NCBI GenBank assembly: GCA_910588105.1 | Contig: CAJUQD010000008.1 | Location: forward strand, 9,610-73,609 | Reading direction: 5' to 3' | Source: an uncultured Oscillospiraceae bacterium | GTDB lineage: Bacteria > Bacillota > Clostridia > Oscillospirales > Oscillospiraceae | Length of the DNA stretch: 64,000 nt | Shown here: piece by piece, positions 52,978 to 61,237 of the stretch | Position numbering within the stretch: position 1 is the first letter of the stretch | Layout: every line of letters starts with the position of its first letter | Program-made: the position numbers and the translations under genes | The notes under the pieces: model-generated | What the model was told of the DNA's origin: nothing | Databases searched by the model: none | What the model saw: only the letters and a program-made list of their open reading frames with translations

Positions 52978-53934
52978 TTAGTTCGTTTCCCTGGAAGTTT
53001 CGGCGTTTGTTGTTTTGTTGGTGGTTGTTGGGTCGCTCTCCGCTGGTGGCTTGGTGTACGTTCGGTAATTGATGATGTTTCGGATCGTCCCCCCTTCGTC
53101 TGTAATGGATATGGTTTTTTCATAGGTCAAAGGCATTCCCGTGATTTCCGCTTGGGCCTCCTGTTCTGTTGTCTGCCAAATTTCCGGGCGTTTAATGCCC
53201 CTGGAGAAACGGTATAGATTGAAGCCAGGCGGATACAGATTCAGTCTTGCGCCTTTTATGATGGCCTTGCTCTTGTCCTTGCTTCCGGCTAACCTTTTGG
53301 CCTGAAATGCCCCGGCGTTCACCGCCTCTGTCAACTCCATGTTCCCGAGGTAGGCGGTCAGATATAATCCTGGATTTCCGATACCCCGTAAATTTTGGGT
53401 CTTGGTGAACCCATGGCCCCATATCTGGGCAATGTCGGAATTGCGGATAAAGGGAGCTTTGCCAAAGAACAGAAACAGGCAATGAAGGTGCCACGCGCCA
53501 CGGGCTTGCGGCTCTGCCGCTATAATGTACTCGGCGGGCGGGCGGCCCCGCTTGCTCAAATAATACTTGAACCGCTGCCAGAATCGGCGGTAGTCTTCAT
53601 ATAGCTGGGCCGGGTCGGTCATGTTCTCCTGGTAGGTCAGTGTCACCCACAGGGCAGTTTCCGGGTTTTCCAGGTTAGCGTTTATCAAGTCCCGCAGCTT
53701 GCGGAGGCTTTGGGCCACGCTGGCCTTGTCCGCTGCTCTGCTGTCATGGTGCTGAAACTCTTTGACTTCGCCTGTCCGCTTGTCTGCGTATAGGTCGGCG
53801 GTCAACTTCTCTATTGCAATGGCTGGCGTATTGCTTGCTATGTACCGAACCTCGACAACGTTCCCGCAGCGTTTGACAGTTACGGGCGTGTCCGGGAACT
53901 CGGGTCTTATATCTTGAATTCTGTTAATGTTCAT
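52978..53934 (-). CDS. HUH rolling-circle replication protein of B2
   Basis: 318 residues with WVTLTY, AWHLHCLF (HLH in place of HFH) and YLTAY (two tyrosines three apart). Same length and no clear ribosome binding site, as in B1. The C-terminal 100 residues are less conserved than the catalytic core. Confidence 0.85.
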   Translation of the reverse strand: MNINRIQDIRPEFPDTPVTVKRCGNVVEVRYIASNTPAIAIEKLTADLYADKRTGEVKEFQHHDSRAADKASVAQSLRKLRDLINANLENPETALWVTLTYQENMTDPAQLYEDYRRFWQRFKYYLSKRGRPPAEYIIAAEPQARGAWHLHCLFLFFGKAPFIRNSDIAQIWGHGFTKTQNLRGIGNPGLYLTAYLGNMELTEAVNAGAFQAKRLAGSKDKSKAIIKGARLNLYPPGFNLYRFSRGIKRPEIWQTTEQEAQAEITGMPLTYEKTISITDEGGTIRNIINYRTYTKPPAESDPTTTNKTTNAETSRETN

Positions 53935-53954
53935 AATATATCAAGTTAAAGGGA

Positions 53955-53994
53955 CGGGGCGGGCGGCTCTCGCTTCGCGCCGCCGCCCGCCCCG
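53955..53994. repeat. GC-rich hairpin before rep of B2
   Basis: CGGGGCGGGCGGC / GCCGCCGCCCGCCCCG with loop TCTCGCTTCGC; stem identical to B1, loop changed. Confidence 0.55.
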
Positions 53995-54018
53995 CGCCGT
54001 GGTAAAGATTGCCCCTAA

Positions 54019-54363
54019 TCAGTTGTTGGTCAGGCCGTTGACAAAAGCCTTTATATCTGTAGACTGGGGGAATGCCATTGTAAGGTGTTCAAGTGGTTCA
54101 TCCATTGTGAAAGCCTTGGATTGAGTGTAGTCAATGGATGCTCCATCTTCCGGGGCCACAGCGACAGTAAATCGTCCGGGCATTCGTTCCTCAAACTTGA
54201 TTGTGGGGTAACGATTCCCAAGTAATGTTACATTGAACTGTATGCCGCCCCCTGTTAATCGGTTTTCATAGACTTGGATGTGGGCATTGTTGCAGTGCGC
54301 GTAGATACTATCTGAAGCAAACGATTGCTCCACAAGGCTCTTGAGTTCACTTATCGTATACAT
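54019..54363 (-). CDS. Small protein of unknown function between ATPase and rep, B2
   Basis: 114 residues. Beta-rich middle (GGIQFNVTLLGNRYPTIKFE) and helical ends; no cysteines beyond one. Start after AGGAGGTACAACAACA. Absent from B1. In one leftward operon with its neighbours. Confidence 0.65.
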   Translation of the reverse strand: MYTISELKSLVEQSFASDSIYAHCNNAHIQVYENRLTGGGIQFNVTLLGNRYPTIKFEERMPGRFTVAVAPEDGASIDYTQSKAFTMDEPLEHLTMAFPQSTDIKAFVNGLTNN

Positions 54364-54384
54364 TGTTGTTGTACCTCCTAAAAA

Positions 54385-55107
54385 TTATCGGCTTACCCCG
54401 GCATAAATCGCCTGATGTAGCTTTTCCTGATTCCGTACCCATGGGACAGAAATTGGAACAAAGTTCGCGCCGTTGGTCAGCATGAAGCCTGTGCCTTGTT
54501 GCCGGGGCGGATGGGCGGCGATTTCGTCCTTATACCCGCTGAACAGCATTTCACGGGCCTCCTTGCTCATTATGCCCAAACTAATCGCAACTGTGAAATT
54601 TTCCCTGCCAGGTGTGTAGGAAGCGTCAAATCTCTGCTGCCCCAAAATAACATGAATGCCGAACGAACGGCCAAGCCTGACAAGAAGGGCCAATTTGCGC
54701 TTTTCTTCCTCCTGCGTCCTTTTATCGGATAAAAATTCGAGGTAGTTTGACCATTCATCGAACATCAAAATCAGGATATTTCTGCTGGCATCCTCCCCGC
54801 GCTGTCTGGCCTGGAATGCCTCAAAGAATCGTTGAAACATGGGGCCAACATCCCAGCGAGCGAAACGGTCGGCTCCATCCAAGAAGGAGAAATCTTGGTC
54901 GCCTTTCGCGTCACAAATATACAGTTGCGAGGATGGAATATATTTCACTATTTTTCCCAACAGCAATTTGGTGAAGTAAGTCTTTCCGCTGCCTGTAGCT
55001 CCAGAAATCGCCATATGCGGTGCTTTTTCGGGGTGCCAGTGGATGGGGATGTTGAGCCCTATCCGCTGGTAATCCTCACGCCATAAAATGTTTTTTACTT
55101 CCTCCAT
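54385..55107 (-). CDS. FtsK-type ATPase (soluble part), B2
   Basis: 240 residues. Walker A GATGSGKT (about 36-43), Walker B ILILMFDEWS (about 108-117), and VILGQQRFDASY, a typical sensor region. It lacks spans; these are supplied by the protein encoded just upstream (55111-55866), whose stop is three bases before this start. Together they equal the single B1 protein. Confidence 0.82.
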   Translation of the reverse strand: MEEVKNILWREDYQRIGLNIPIHWHPEKAPHMAISGATGSGKTYFTKLLLGKIVKYIPSSQLYICDAKGDQDFSFLDGADRFARWDVGPMFQRFFEAFQARQRGEDASRNILILMFDEWSNYLEFLSDKRTQEEEKRKLALLVRLGRSFGIHVILGQQRFDASYTPGRENFTVAISLGIMSKEAREMLFSGYKDEIAAHPPRQQGTGFMLTNGANFVPISVPWVRNQEKLHQAIYAGVSR

Positions 55108-55110
55108 GGG

Positions 55111-55866
55111 TTAAAAATCCTCATCATCTCTGCTGGCCTCAATGGCGAGCACATTCTTGCGATTCTCCCAATCGGCCCGCTGCTGGAAATACTCCTGGCT
55201 GGCAATGGCTATAAACAGATACACAAAGGCATCACCGGGGAGGACTTCATCAACCTGGATAATGGGAACGAATGCACCGCCACGCTCGAAACGAACATTG
55301 GCGAACCCGGATGGATTCTCCCGCACCAACACGCTCTTGACCTGGGCCTGGATAACACTCCGGCACAAGTCCTTGTCGATGTGGGTAGTAGCGTTTTGCT
55401 TGAGCACTTTAAATTTCATACGCCAGACTTTGCCCCAAGGCAAAACTTGTTCTTCCGGGTCTGCGGAAATGTCGGTGTGCTCATAGATAGAGGCCAGACC
55501 GAGAGCCGGGGCCACAGTAGCCAGGGCGGGCTTGACCGTGGCAAGAATGGCTTGGTAGTCCTCGGCGGTGGGTTTGTGGGGCGGGATGGGTTCTTCGACC
55601 TGGAACAGCTTGGATAGGGCGGAATAGGCGGCGGCAGCAAGGAAGCCGGCGGCAATGATGATATGTAGGTTATTGATTGCCAATTTCACAAGGACGGCTC
55701 CCGAAAGAACCACCAGCGCGGCCACGGACAGGAGCAACGTCAGGTTTAATGCTACCTTTTTCCCGTTGCGTTCACTGATTCCGTCAGCAATATAGTTGAC
55801 AGCATCACGCGAAAAAGATACAATTAAAGTAATAGTGCTGGACAAAAGCCTTTTGAATGAATTCAT
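55111..55866 (-). CDS. Membrane partner of the B2 ATPase
   Basis: 251 residues. Two adjacent hydrophobic spans (about 38-60 and 67-88), then a soluble alpha/beta domain (about 95-250). Its topology corresponds to the N-terminal part of the B1 ATPase. Start preceded by AAAGGAGAAAGCACCT. Probably anchors the ATPase at the membrane. Confidence 0.7.
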   Translation of the reverse strand: MNSFKRLLSSTITLIVSFSRDAVNYIADGISERNGKKVALNLTLLLSVAALVVLSGAVLVKLAINNLHIIIAAGFLAAAAYSALSKLFQVEEPIPPHKPTAEDYQAILATVKPALATVAPALGLASIYEHTDISADPEEQVLPWGKVWRMKFKVLKQNATTHIDKDLCRSVIQAQVKSVLVRENPSGFANVRFERGGAFVPIIQVDEVLPGDAFVYLFIAIASQEYFQQRADWENRKNVLAIEASRDDEDF

Positions 55867-55937
55867 AGGTGCTTTCTCCTTTGTTTTTTGCGTGGGCCAG
55901 TAGCCACGCAGAGAGTGACTACTGGCCCGCTTGGGGG

Positions 55938-56291
55938 CTACTTCGCCGGAGGCGTAGGCGGGTTAAGATTCAGAAACTCAACACCGCTGGCGGTTCCGCT
56001 GTAGACAACTGTGCCGAAGTCTCCACCCCGGAAGGTGATTTCCAAATCGCGGAAACGGGCAACAAGAAATTGCATCTTTTGGTTTCTCGCTGACACGACT
56101 TCAGAGGAAGGCAACTTGGAAATATCCAGACTGGGAATTGTAATCGGGACGTGGGTGCAGTTGTCGAATAGGAGCATAGCAGTCACCTTGGAGCCAATTT
56201 CCTGTCGGGCTTCGCCCTTTCCCTTGTAAGCTTTGTCCAGCTTAATCACAGGGAGGGTATCGCCGTGTGCGGCAAATGGAAGTGTGGGCAT
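55938..56291 (-). CDS. Small element protein of B2, possibly DUF961/HelP-like
   Basis: 117 residues, beta-rich, ending GTASGVEFLNLNPPTPP. First gene of the leftward replication operon, like 32569-32934 in B1; start after AGGAGGCTTATC. Overall similarity to the B1 protein is low apart from the end. Confidence 0.5.
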   Translation of the reverse strand: MPTLPFAAHGDTLPVIKLDKAYKGKGEARQEIGSKVTAMLLFDNCTHVPITIPSLDISKLPSSEVVSARNQKMQFLVARFRDLEITFRGGDFGTVVYSGTASGVEFLNLNPPTPPAK

Positions 56292-56332
56292 GATAAGCCT
56301 CCTTAATAGTTGAAGATGGTTGAGTAACTATA

Positions 56333-56377
56333 TGGCAGACGCTGGCCAGCCATCTGCCAGAAAAGCAACTGTTGCTT
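56333..56377. promoter_or_regulatory. Palindromes before the B2 replication operon
   Basis: TGGCAGA (56333) / TCTGCCA (56353) enclose GCTGGCCAGC, itself a palindrome; then AAGCAA-CTG-TTGCTT (56363-56377). Placed like the B1 palindromes, with different sequence, as expected for a different regulator. Confidence 0.5.
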
Positions 56378-56535
56378 GTGATGATAGCATAGCAGAAGTT
56401 GAAGAATAAGTAACCAACATTCCGCAGGAAATAGTTTTTTAATTTTGCGGGTGCGGATGGATAGGAACAAATCAAAAGCAAATTTTCTGTAATGCCGCAT
56501 GAAGCGGAGGAAACACCCAAAATAAGGAGGAAGCT

Positions 56536-57261
56536 ATGAAGAAATATAAAAACTTTATCCTTTACGATGGGGAACAAGACTTTCTTTATCAAATGAAATG
56601 TGCTGATATTATTTTGCTATTGCATACTTTATGTAAAGAATTGTGCTTGGACTTTCAAGATTTTAAAGAAGCATTTATTGAAACAGGGATTTCTTATAAA
56701 GATATCAAAAGTTTAGAACGAGTTTTAACAAATGGATGGCCCCCAAGCTTTTTCCATAACGACAAAAAACGCGAGAATTTTTTAACGGCTACAGAAAAGG
56801 CGTTTGAAAATTGTGCACATGGAAAGCACCCTTTGAGGAAGTCAGATTTTGAAACGGTAAAAAAGAGGTACAAATGTCTTGTTGAAGATGAGAAGGAGCG
56901 TTCAGGGGAGGAGCATTCGCGCTTTAGGGCGCAACTGTCATTGGAAATGACTTTAGCGTTGAGAGCAGACCCGGAATCGTTTGCAAAGGAAGAAGCAGAA
57001 TTTCAAATTTCTCAGAGGCATAGAGGCGCAAAAATTTTTTGGGATGGTATTTGGACAACTATCGAAAATAAGAACGCTGGATATGAACGGATAGAAGATG
57101 AAACCTGGACATATTATAAAATCCATGAAATAACGTGTGTGCATTTTTTTGAACTGCTAAAAAATGACCCAGTAATTATGAAACGGCTGAAAAGAATTTT
57201 TGACGAGGTTGACAGGGCCGACCAAAGTGTGGATTTAACTAAAAGGGACACAGCCACTTAA
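56536..57261 (+). CDS. Unknown 241-residue AT-rich gene, B2
   Basis: Start after AAGGAGGAAGCT. Mostly helical and charged; two Cys-poor halves, no recognised domain, no spans. Base composition is clearly lower in GC than the flanking genes, so it arrived separately. It stands divergent to the replication operon at the position of the XRE regulator in B1. Could be a defence or accessory gene; nothing in the sequence decides. Confidence 0.6.
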   Translation: MKKYKNFILYDGEQDFLYQMKCADIILLLHTLCKELCLDFQDFKEAFIETGISYKDIKSLERVLTNGWPPSFFHNDKKRENFLTATEKAFENCAHGKHPLRKSDFETVKKRYKCLVEDEKERSGEEHSRFRAQLSLEMTLALRADPESFAKEEAEFQISQRHRGAKIFWDGIWTTIENKNAGYERIEDETWTYYKIHEITCVHFFELLKNDPVIMKRLKRIFDEVDRADQSVDLTKRDTAT

Positions 57262-57278
57262 ATGGTTGTGTCCCTTTT
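57241..57278 (+). terminator. Terminator overlapping the end of the 241-residue gene
   Basis: AAAAGGGACACAGCCA / TGGTTGTGTCCCTTTT, loop six bases, one G-T pair. The left arm includes the last codons. The rest of 57262-57665 holds no gene. Confidence 0.8.
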
Positions 57279-57665
57279 ATGCCTATTAACTTAATAGTCG
57301 GGCATCTTTTGCCAAAACTTCTAAATGGGGCTTGCATTTTCCCCGCGTATAGGCTAAAATCATGGTGGAAGCATAAATGCGGCAGGCCGAGGGGCGCTTC
57401 CAACACCCCACGGCCCTGCGCGAGTGACCTCACCACTCAACACAGCAATCTCTTAGGATTGTACCACAGGCTCATTATATCCATTTTCCATCCGTTTTTC
57501 AAGGGGGAATGGGTGTAGTGCGCTGTGTTCGCATTGATTTATCAAGGCGGTGTTGGGTTTTTTGAAACTCGACGCCGCTTTTATGTTTCCAGCAGGGGCA
57601 AAAGGCGGGGGAGCTGTCCCCCGCCGCCGCCTGTTGGACAACATTTTATAAGGAGAGAAACGGAC

Positions 57666-58799
57666 ATGAAAAAAATCTCGGCATTTTTCCTCGCGCTGGC
57701 CCTGTGCTTTGGGCTGGCTGTCCCGGCGTTCGCGGCGGATGGGGGCGCATACCCCACGTTCAAAGCGCCGGAAAATTCCGGCACCATTTTTCAAGCGCAG
57801 ACAATGGCTATAAAGCTCGTTGGCTTTGCGCGGTCTGGCAGCAACAACACCCATATCACCTATGGAACCTTTCAGGATTATGGGAATAGCGGTTCTGTGA
57901 GACTTGCTCCTAAAGGGGTAGATATTGTTGTAACCGGCGTTGAATCCGCAGAGGAGATTAGGCTGTGCGCTTTCACTGCCGCAGATTTGGAAGAGGGTCC
58001 TTTTGAGGATTTATCCGAAGGTATGTATCTTTTCGCTCGACTGTTTGTCCAGGAATCCGGGAAGGATATTTCCCTTTTGCCTCTGAACACTGATGACCCG
58101 ATGGAGTTTGAATATGATGACCCGAAGGACGGAAAAACTCTTGTGGCGGGGAACATTACCCCCACAGATGCTGGTTTCCAGGTCAACGGGGACGGGGATG
58201 TTGTTCTCAACTCTGAGCGTCTGTATGAGCTGCTGGACGAGGGTGATTTGCTGCAAGTCATAGTGGGAAACAGTTTCTGGCTGTATCGGCTCTCTGGCGA
58301 CCCCCTCCTGGTTTCCGATGTGTTTACCGATGTCGATACCGGAAAGTGGGTTAGTGATCCCGTGGCCTGGGCTCTGATGAGTGACATTACCAACGGCACT
58401 GCGGAGGACAAATTCTCTCCCGAGCAGAACTGCACCCAGGCTCAAATTTTGACTTTCCTCTATCGCGCGGCCCGTGAGGAACAGGTTGAATCCTCGTCTG
58501 AAGATATGGAACTGGCGGTTCAGTGGGCGCGGGAGAAAGGCATGATTGATGATAGTTTTGACGGCAACACGCCCTGCACCCGCGCAACCGCCGTCAGCTA
58601 CATTTGGCAAGCCTTTGACAAGCCTAACGCACAGGCCAGCAGCTTTACCGATGTGCCCACCGATGCCCCCTATGGCTACGCAGTGGATTGGGCGGTTGAA
58701 AAGGGTGTGACCAACGGCACCAGCGATACCGCTTTCTCCCCCGAAAAGGTGTGCAGCCGGGGCGAAATCGTGACATTCCTCTACCGGGCCTACAATTAA
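57666..58799 (+). CDS. Secreted SLH-domain surface protein, cargo of B2
   Basis: 377 residues. Signal peptide (MKKISAFFLALALCFGLAVP, cut near AFAAD), an N-terminal beta-rich domain (about 25-210) unlike that of the B1 protein, then three SLH repeats (about 215-377) with FTDVDTGKWVSDPVAWALMS, CTRATAVSYIWQAF and KVCSRGEIVTFLYRAYN. Start after AGGAGAGAAACGGAC. Opposite strand to the B1 counterpart. A shared wall anchor with swapped outer domain fits a surface cargo under diversifying selection. Confidence 0.85.
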   Translation: MKKISAFFLALALCFGLAVPAFAADGGAYPTFKAPENSGTIFQAQTMAIKLVGFARSGSNNTHITYGTFQDYGNSGSVRLAPKGVDIVVTGVESAEEIRLCAFTAADLEEGPFEDLSEGMYLFARLFVQESGKDISLLPLNTDDPMEFEYDDPKDGKTLVAGNITPTDAGFQVNGDGDVVLNSERLYELLDEGDLLQVIVGNSFWLYRLSGDPLLVSDVFTDVDTGKWVSDPVAWALMSDITNGTAEDKFSPEQNCTQAQILTFLYRAAREEQVESSSEDMELAVQWAREKGMIDDSFDGNTPCTRATAVSYIWQAFDKPNAQASSFTDVPTDAPYGYAVDWAVEKGVTNGTSDTAFSPEKVCSRGEIVTFLYRAYN

Positions 58800-58810
58800 A
58801 AAAGCCTTTT

Positions 58811-58842
58811 GCCCCCGCCGTTCAAATGAGAATGGCGGGGGC
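58811..58842 (+). terminator. Terminator after SLH gene of B2
   Basis: GCCCCCGCCGTTC / GAATGGCGGGGGC followed by ACCTTTTG. Confidence 0.75.
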
Positions 58843-58888
58843 ACCTTTTGTAATTAAAGTGGCTGTGTGCGGTTGACGGGACAGGGTG

Positions 58889-59046
58889 GCCCGCCACGAA
58901 AGGACAGGCGGGCGGTTGTCGAGCCCCTGGCATAAGGCGGGGCCAAAGGTTGGTTCCGCTCCATGGCAATTCCCCGCCGATGGACTGTCGGGCCCTGGAG
59001 CGTGGCCCCGTGGGAATTGCCGTCGCTCGTATGCCCTGCGGGGCAT
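58889..59046 (+). ncRNA. Conserved structured region near the right end of B2
   Basis: Stems GCCCGCC (58889) / GGCGGGC (58907); GCAATTCCC (58966) / GGGAATTGC (59012); ATGCCC / GGGCAT (59031-59046). Counterpart of 35801-35956; sequence between stems differs more than the stems. The strand is not determined. Confidence 0.5.
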
Positions 59047-59202
59047 GGGGATGAGGTCAAGGGCCGGAAGGCGTTGGAGGGTATGAAAAAACAGGGGGCC
59101 GGGGCCTCCCGCTGCAATTTTTTGACGCCGCAAAAGTTGGATTGCACGCCTAAAATTTTTGGTTTTGTGGTGTTTGTGTTTAGAAATGTTCTTTCTGCGC
59201 CT

Positions 59203-59247
59203 TTGGTAAGGATGAGGTCTCCAGTTCAAATCTGGATAGCAGCTCCA
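59203..59247 (+). repeat. att core 4, B2/C junction
   Basis: Same 45-base tRNA-Thr(GGT) 3' part, followed by a terminator with stem AAACTCCTGAAATC / GATTTCGGGAGTTT. Confidence 0.85.
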
Positions 59248-59306
59248 AGAAACTCCTGAAATCGCCGGATTTCGGGAGTTTTTGTTCTGTTTTCCCTCAA
59301 AATAAT

Positions 59307-59353
59307 GTGGGTCAAAAAGTGGGTCAGGTGGGTTGACCCACAACTTGACCCAC
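59307..59353. repeat. Four integrase arm sites of C
   Basis: GTGGGTCA at 59307 and 59319; TGACCCAC at 59334 and 59346. Layout matches A2. A rightward terminator (59391-59424) follows. Confidence 0.65.
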
Positions 59354-59441
59354 ACGGGGAAATGTGCGGAAAGGGTTAGAGAACACCGGGCAGGAAGTTT
59401 GGCCTTCCTGCCCGGTGCTTTTGATGGGTCAAGGGGTGTGT

Positions 59442-60554
59442 TCATATCATCTGGCTCATGAAATTACCCATGGTCTCCGCCGCTTGGTCCTGCATCTGGC
59501 GTGTGGCGTGGGTGTAGGTGCGCAGGGTAAACCCCGCATCGTAGTGGCCCAGCATACTGGAGATTGTCTTGATATCCACGCCGTTCTGGAGTGCCAAGGT
59601 GGCGAAGGTATGACGCAAGTCGTGGAAGCGAATGTTCGGAAGGCCGGCCTGCTTCAGCAGGACCTTCAACCGGCGGTATGCTGAGCCAGGATTGGTGGGC
59701 TGTTCCGGCTTCAGGGGGTTGGGGAATATCCACTCGGTCAGTGCAAACTTTTTTCGCTCACCGAGAACCCGCACCGTACTGGCTGGCAGTACGATCTTTC
59801 GAGTACCAGCACTGGTCTTAGTATCCCCAGCAGTCAGCCCACCGCCAGTTTCTTGGTAGACGGTGCGGCAGACCTTCAGTGTGCCGGCGACCTCATCGAA
59901 GTCCTCCCACTTGAGGCCACAGATCTCACCCCGCCGCAAGCCGGTGGTCAGTTCTGCGTAGAAGAAGTCGCACCAGACTTCGTCCTCTGCGATGACCTTC
60001 ATGAACACATCCAGCTGCTCGTCCGTCAGTATTTGCTTTGCTCCATAGCTGAACTTGGGTGCGATAATTTGTTCGGTGGGGTTGCTGGCGATCAGGTGAG
60101 CCTGCTGCGCCGCCTTCAATGTTCCGTGGAGCGTGGTGTGGATGCGGCGAACCGTGCCGCTGGCCAGACTGCCGCCCAGTTTCTCATAGAATCGCTGGAT
60201 ATCCTTCGGCGTAAGCCGGGCCAGTTGCTTATCGCCCAGACTGGGCCTGATGTGGTTCTCAATGTAACTGCGGTAGTTCCTCAGCGTGTTGGGCCGCAGA
60301 GTATCCGCCATATTTTCCAGCCACTTGTCGAGCCACTCGCTCAAGGTCATCCGGCTCTGCTCCGGCAGGTCGGCCCCCTGGTAGCTGTCGATGTGCTGGC
60401 GGTGCTTCGCGGACAGCTCTTTCTGTGTAGGAGCGTAGACATACCGGAAGATAGAGTCGCCGTTTTCTTTGTGGCCCACCACGATGCGGCCCTCCCAGCG
60501 ACCGTCATCGCGTCTCCTCACCATGCCGTCGCCAGACGGTCTGCGCTTCGCCAT
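59442..60554 (-). CDS. Tyrosine integrase of C
   Basis: 370 residues, complete. RRRDDGRWEGR arm-binding start, core-binding domain, Arg in TTGLRRGEI, HDLRHTFATLALQNGVDIK, LGHYDAGF and Tyr in RTYTHATRQM. The last 55 residues are nearly the same as in the A2 integrase while the rest is only distantly similar, so the att-recognising end may have been exchanged or kept by selection for the same site. Confidence 0.92.
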   Translation of the reverse strand: MAKRRPSGDGMVRRRDDGRWEGRIVVGHKENGDSIFRYVYAPTQKELSAKHRQHIDSYQGADLPEQSRMTLSEWLDKWLENMADTLRPNTLRNYRSYIENHIRPSLGDKQLARLTPKDIQRFYEKLGGSLASGTVRRIHTTLHGTLKAAQQAHLIASNPTEQIIAPKFSYGAKQILTDEQLDVFMKVIAEDEVWCDFFYAELTTGLRRGEICGLKWEDFDEVAGTLKVCRTVYQETGGGLTAGDTKTSAGTRKIVLPASTVRVLGERKKFALTEWIFPNPLKPEQPTNPGSAYRRLKVLLKQAGLPNIRFHDLRHTFATLALQNGVDIKTISSMLGHYDAGFTLRTYTHATRQMQDQAAETMGNFMSQMI

Positions 60555-60557
60555 TTG

Positions 60558-60854
60558 TTACTCACCTCCAGTCCGAATATCACCGTCGTTTTCATCCATG
60601 CACTCGGCCATCAGCCTGACGCCCAATCGGAAGCCCAGGATGAAATTCTCGGTTGCTGTGATACTGTTGATCTCATGCTGTGATCGGATGAGCTTTGTGA
60701 GGATTTCTTGATCAGTCTCCTTCAGCTGTTCCATGAGCTGCTTTTCATATTTGGCGACACGGTCTACTGCCCGATTCAGCTCTGAGCCAGGTATCATCTG
60801 CTGTTCGTTGGGTATGATGTTGCCATAGTAGAGATCTTCCAGTATTTTTCTCAT
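60558..60854 (-). CDS. DUF6809-type small protein of C
   Basis: 98 residues beginning MRKILEDLYYGNIIPN and ending FRLGVRLMAECMDENDGDI. GGAGGTAGCCGAAG lies before the ATG. Third case next to an integrase. Confidence 0.75.
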   Translation of the reverse strand: MRKILEDLYYGNIIPNEQQMIPGSELNRAVDRVAKYEKQLMEQLKETDQEILTKLIRSQHEINSITATENFILGFRLGVRLMAECMDENDGDIRTGGE

Positions 60855-61005
60855 CTTCGGCTACCTCCTTTGCAACACAAACACATACCACACTTTGCGG
60901 AAGATAGCTACTACTTTTTTCGAGGACTTTTATTCTTTGTTTTGCAACGCAGAATTTGAACTGGGTACGGGTGATCACAGACTACCCCTCTGATAGCGGA
61001 CAGCG

Positions 61006-61237
61006 TCATCCAGCGAGATACTGCCGCCGATTTTTCACATCCTGGATGCACCGACTCCGCAGTGTGCGGAGTTGCTCATCGGGAATCTCCATCCCTGCAG
61101 CCAGCGCATTCATCACCATGTCCAACTCCACCGCCAGCTTGAAGAGCAGACGGCAGCTGTCCAGAGGACACATCTCTTTGACGAGTTGCTGTGTCTCAGG
61201 GGAGGTTCGCACACAAATTTGTTTTTTCTCCTGGCAT
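61006..61237 (-). pseudogene. Small gene of C with a frameshift in an A-run
   Basis: From the ATG at 61237 the frame reads MPGEK, then an A6 run (61222-61227) puts it out of step with the long frame QICVRTSPETQQLVKEMCPL onward that ends at 61006. Removing one A gives about 72 residues, helical, with a start like CopG/MobC-type proteins. Either a decayed gene, a slippage-controlled gene or a sequencing error. Confidence 0.45.

Larger units (their letters stand above)
51286..59247. mobile_element. Element B2: second HUH/SLH integrative element
   Basis: Bounded by att cores 3 and 4, unit length 7,917 bases. Left half (Xis-Int, Rep) closely matches B1; the middle (split ATPase, extra gene at 54019, different regulator position gene) and SLH N-terminus differ. 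The right-end structured region is shared. It is not a simple duplication of B1. Confidence 0.8.
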
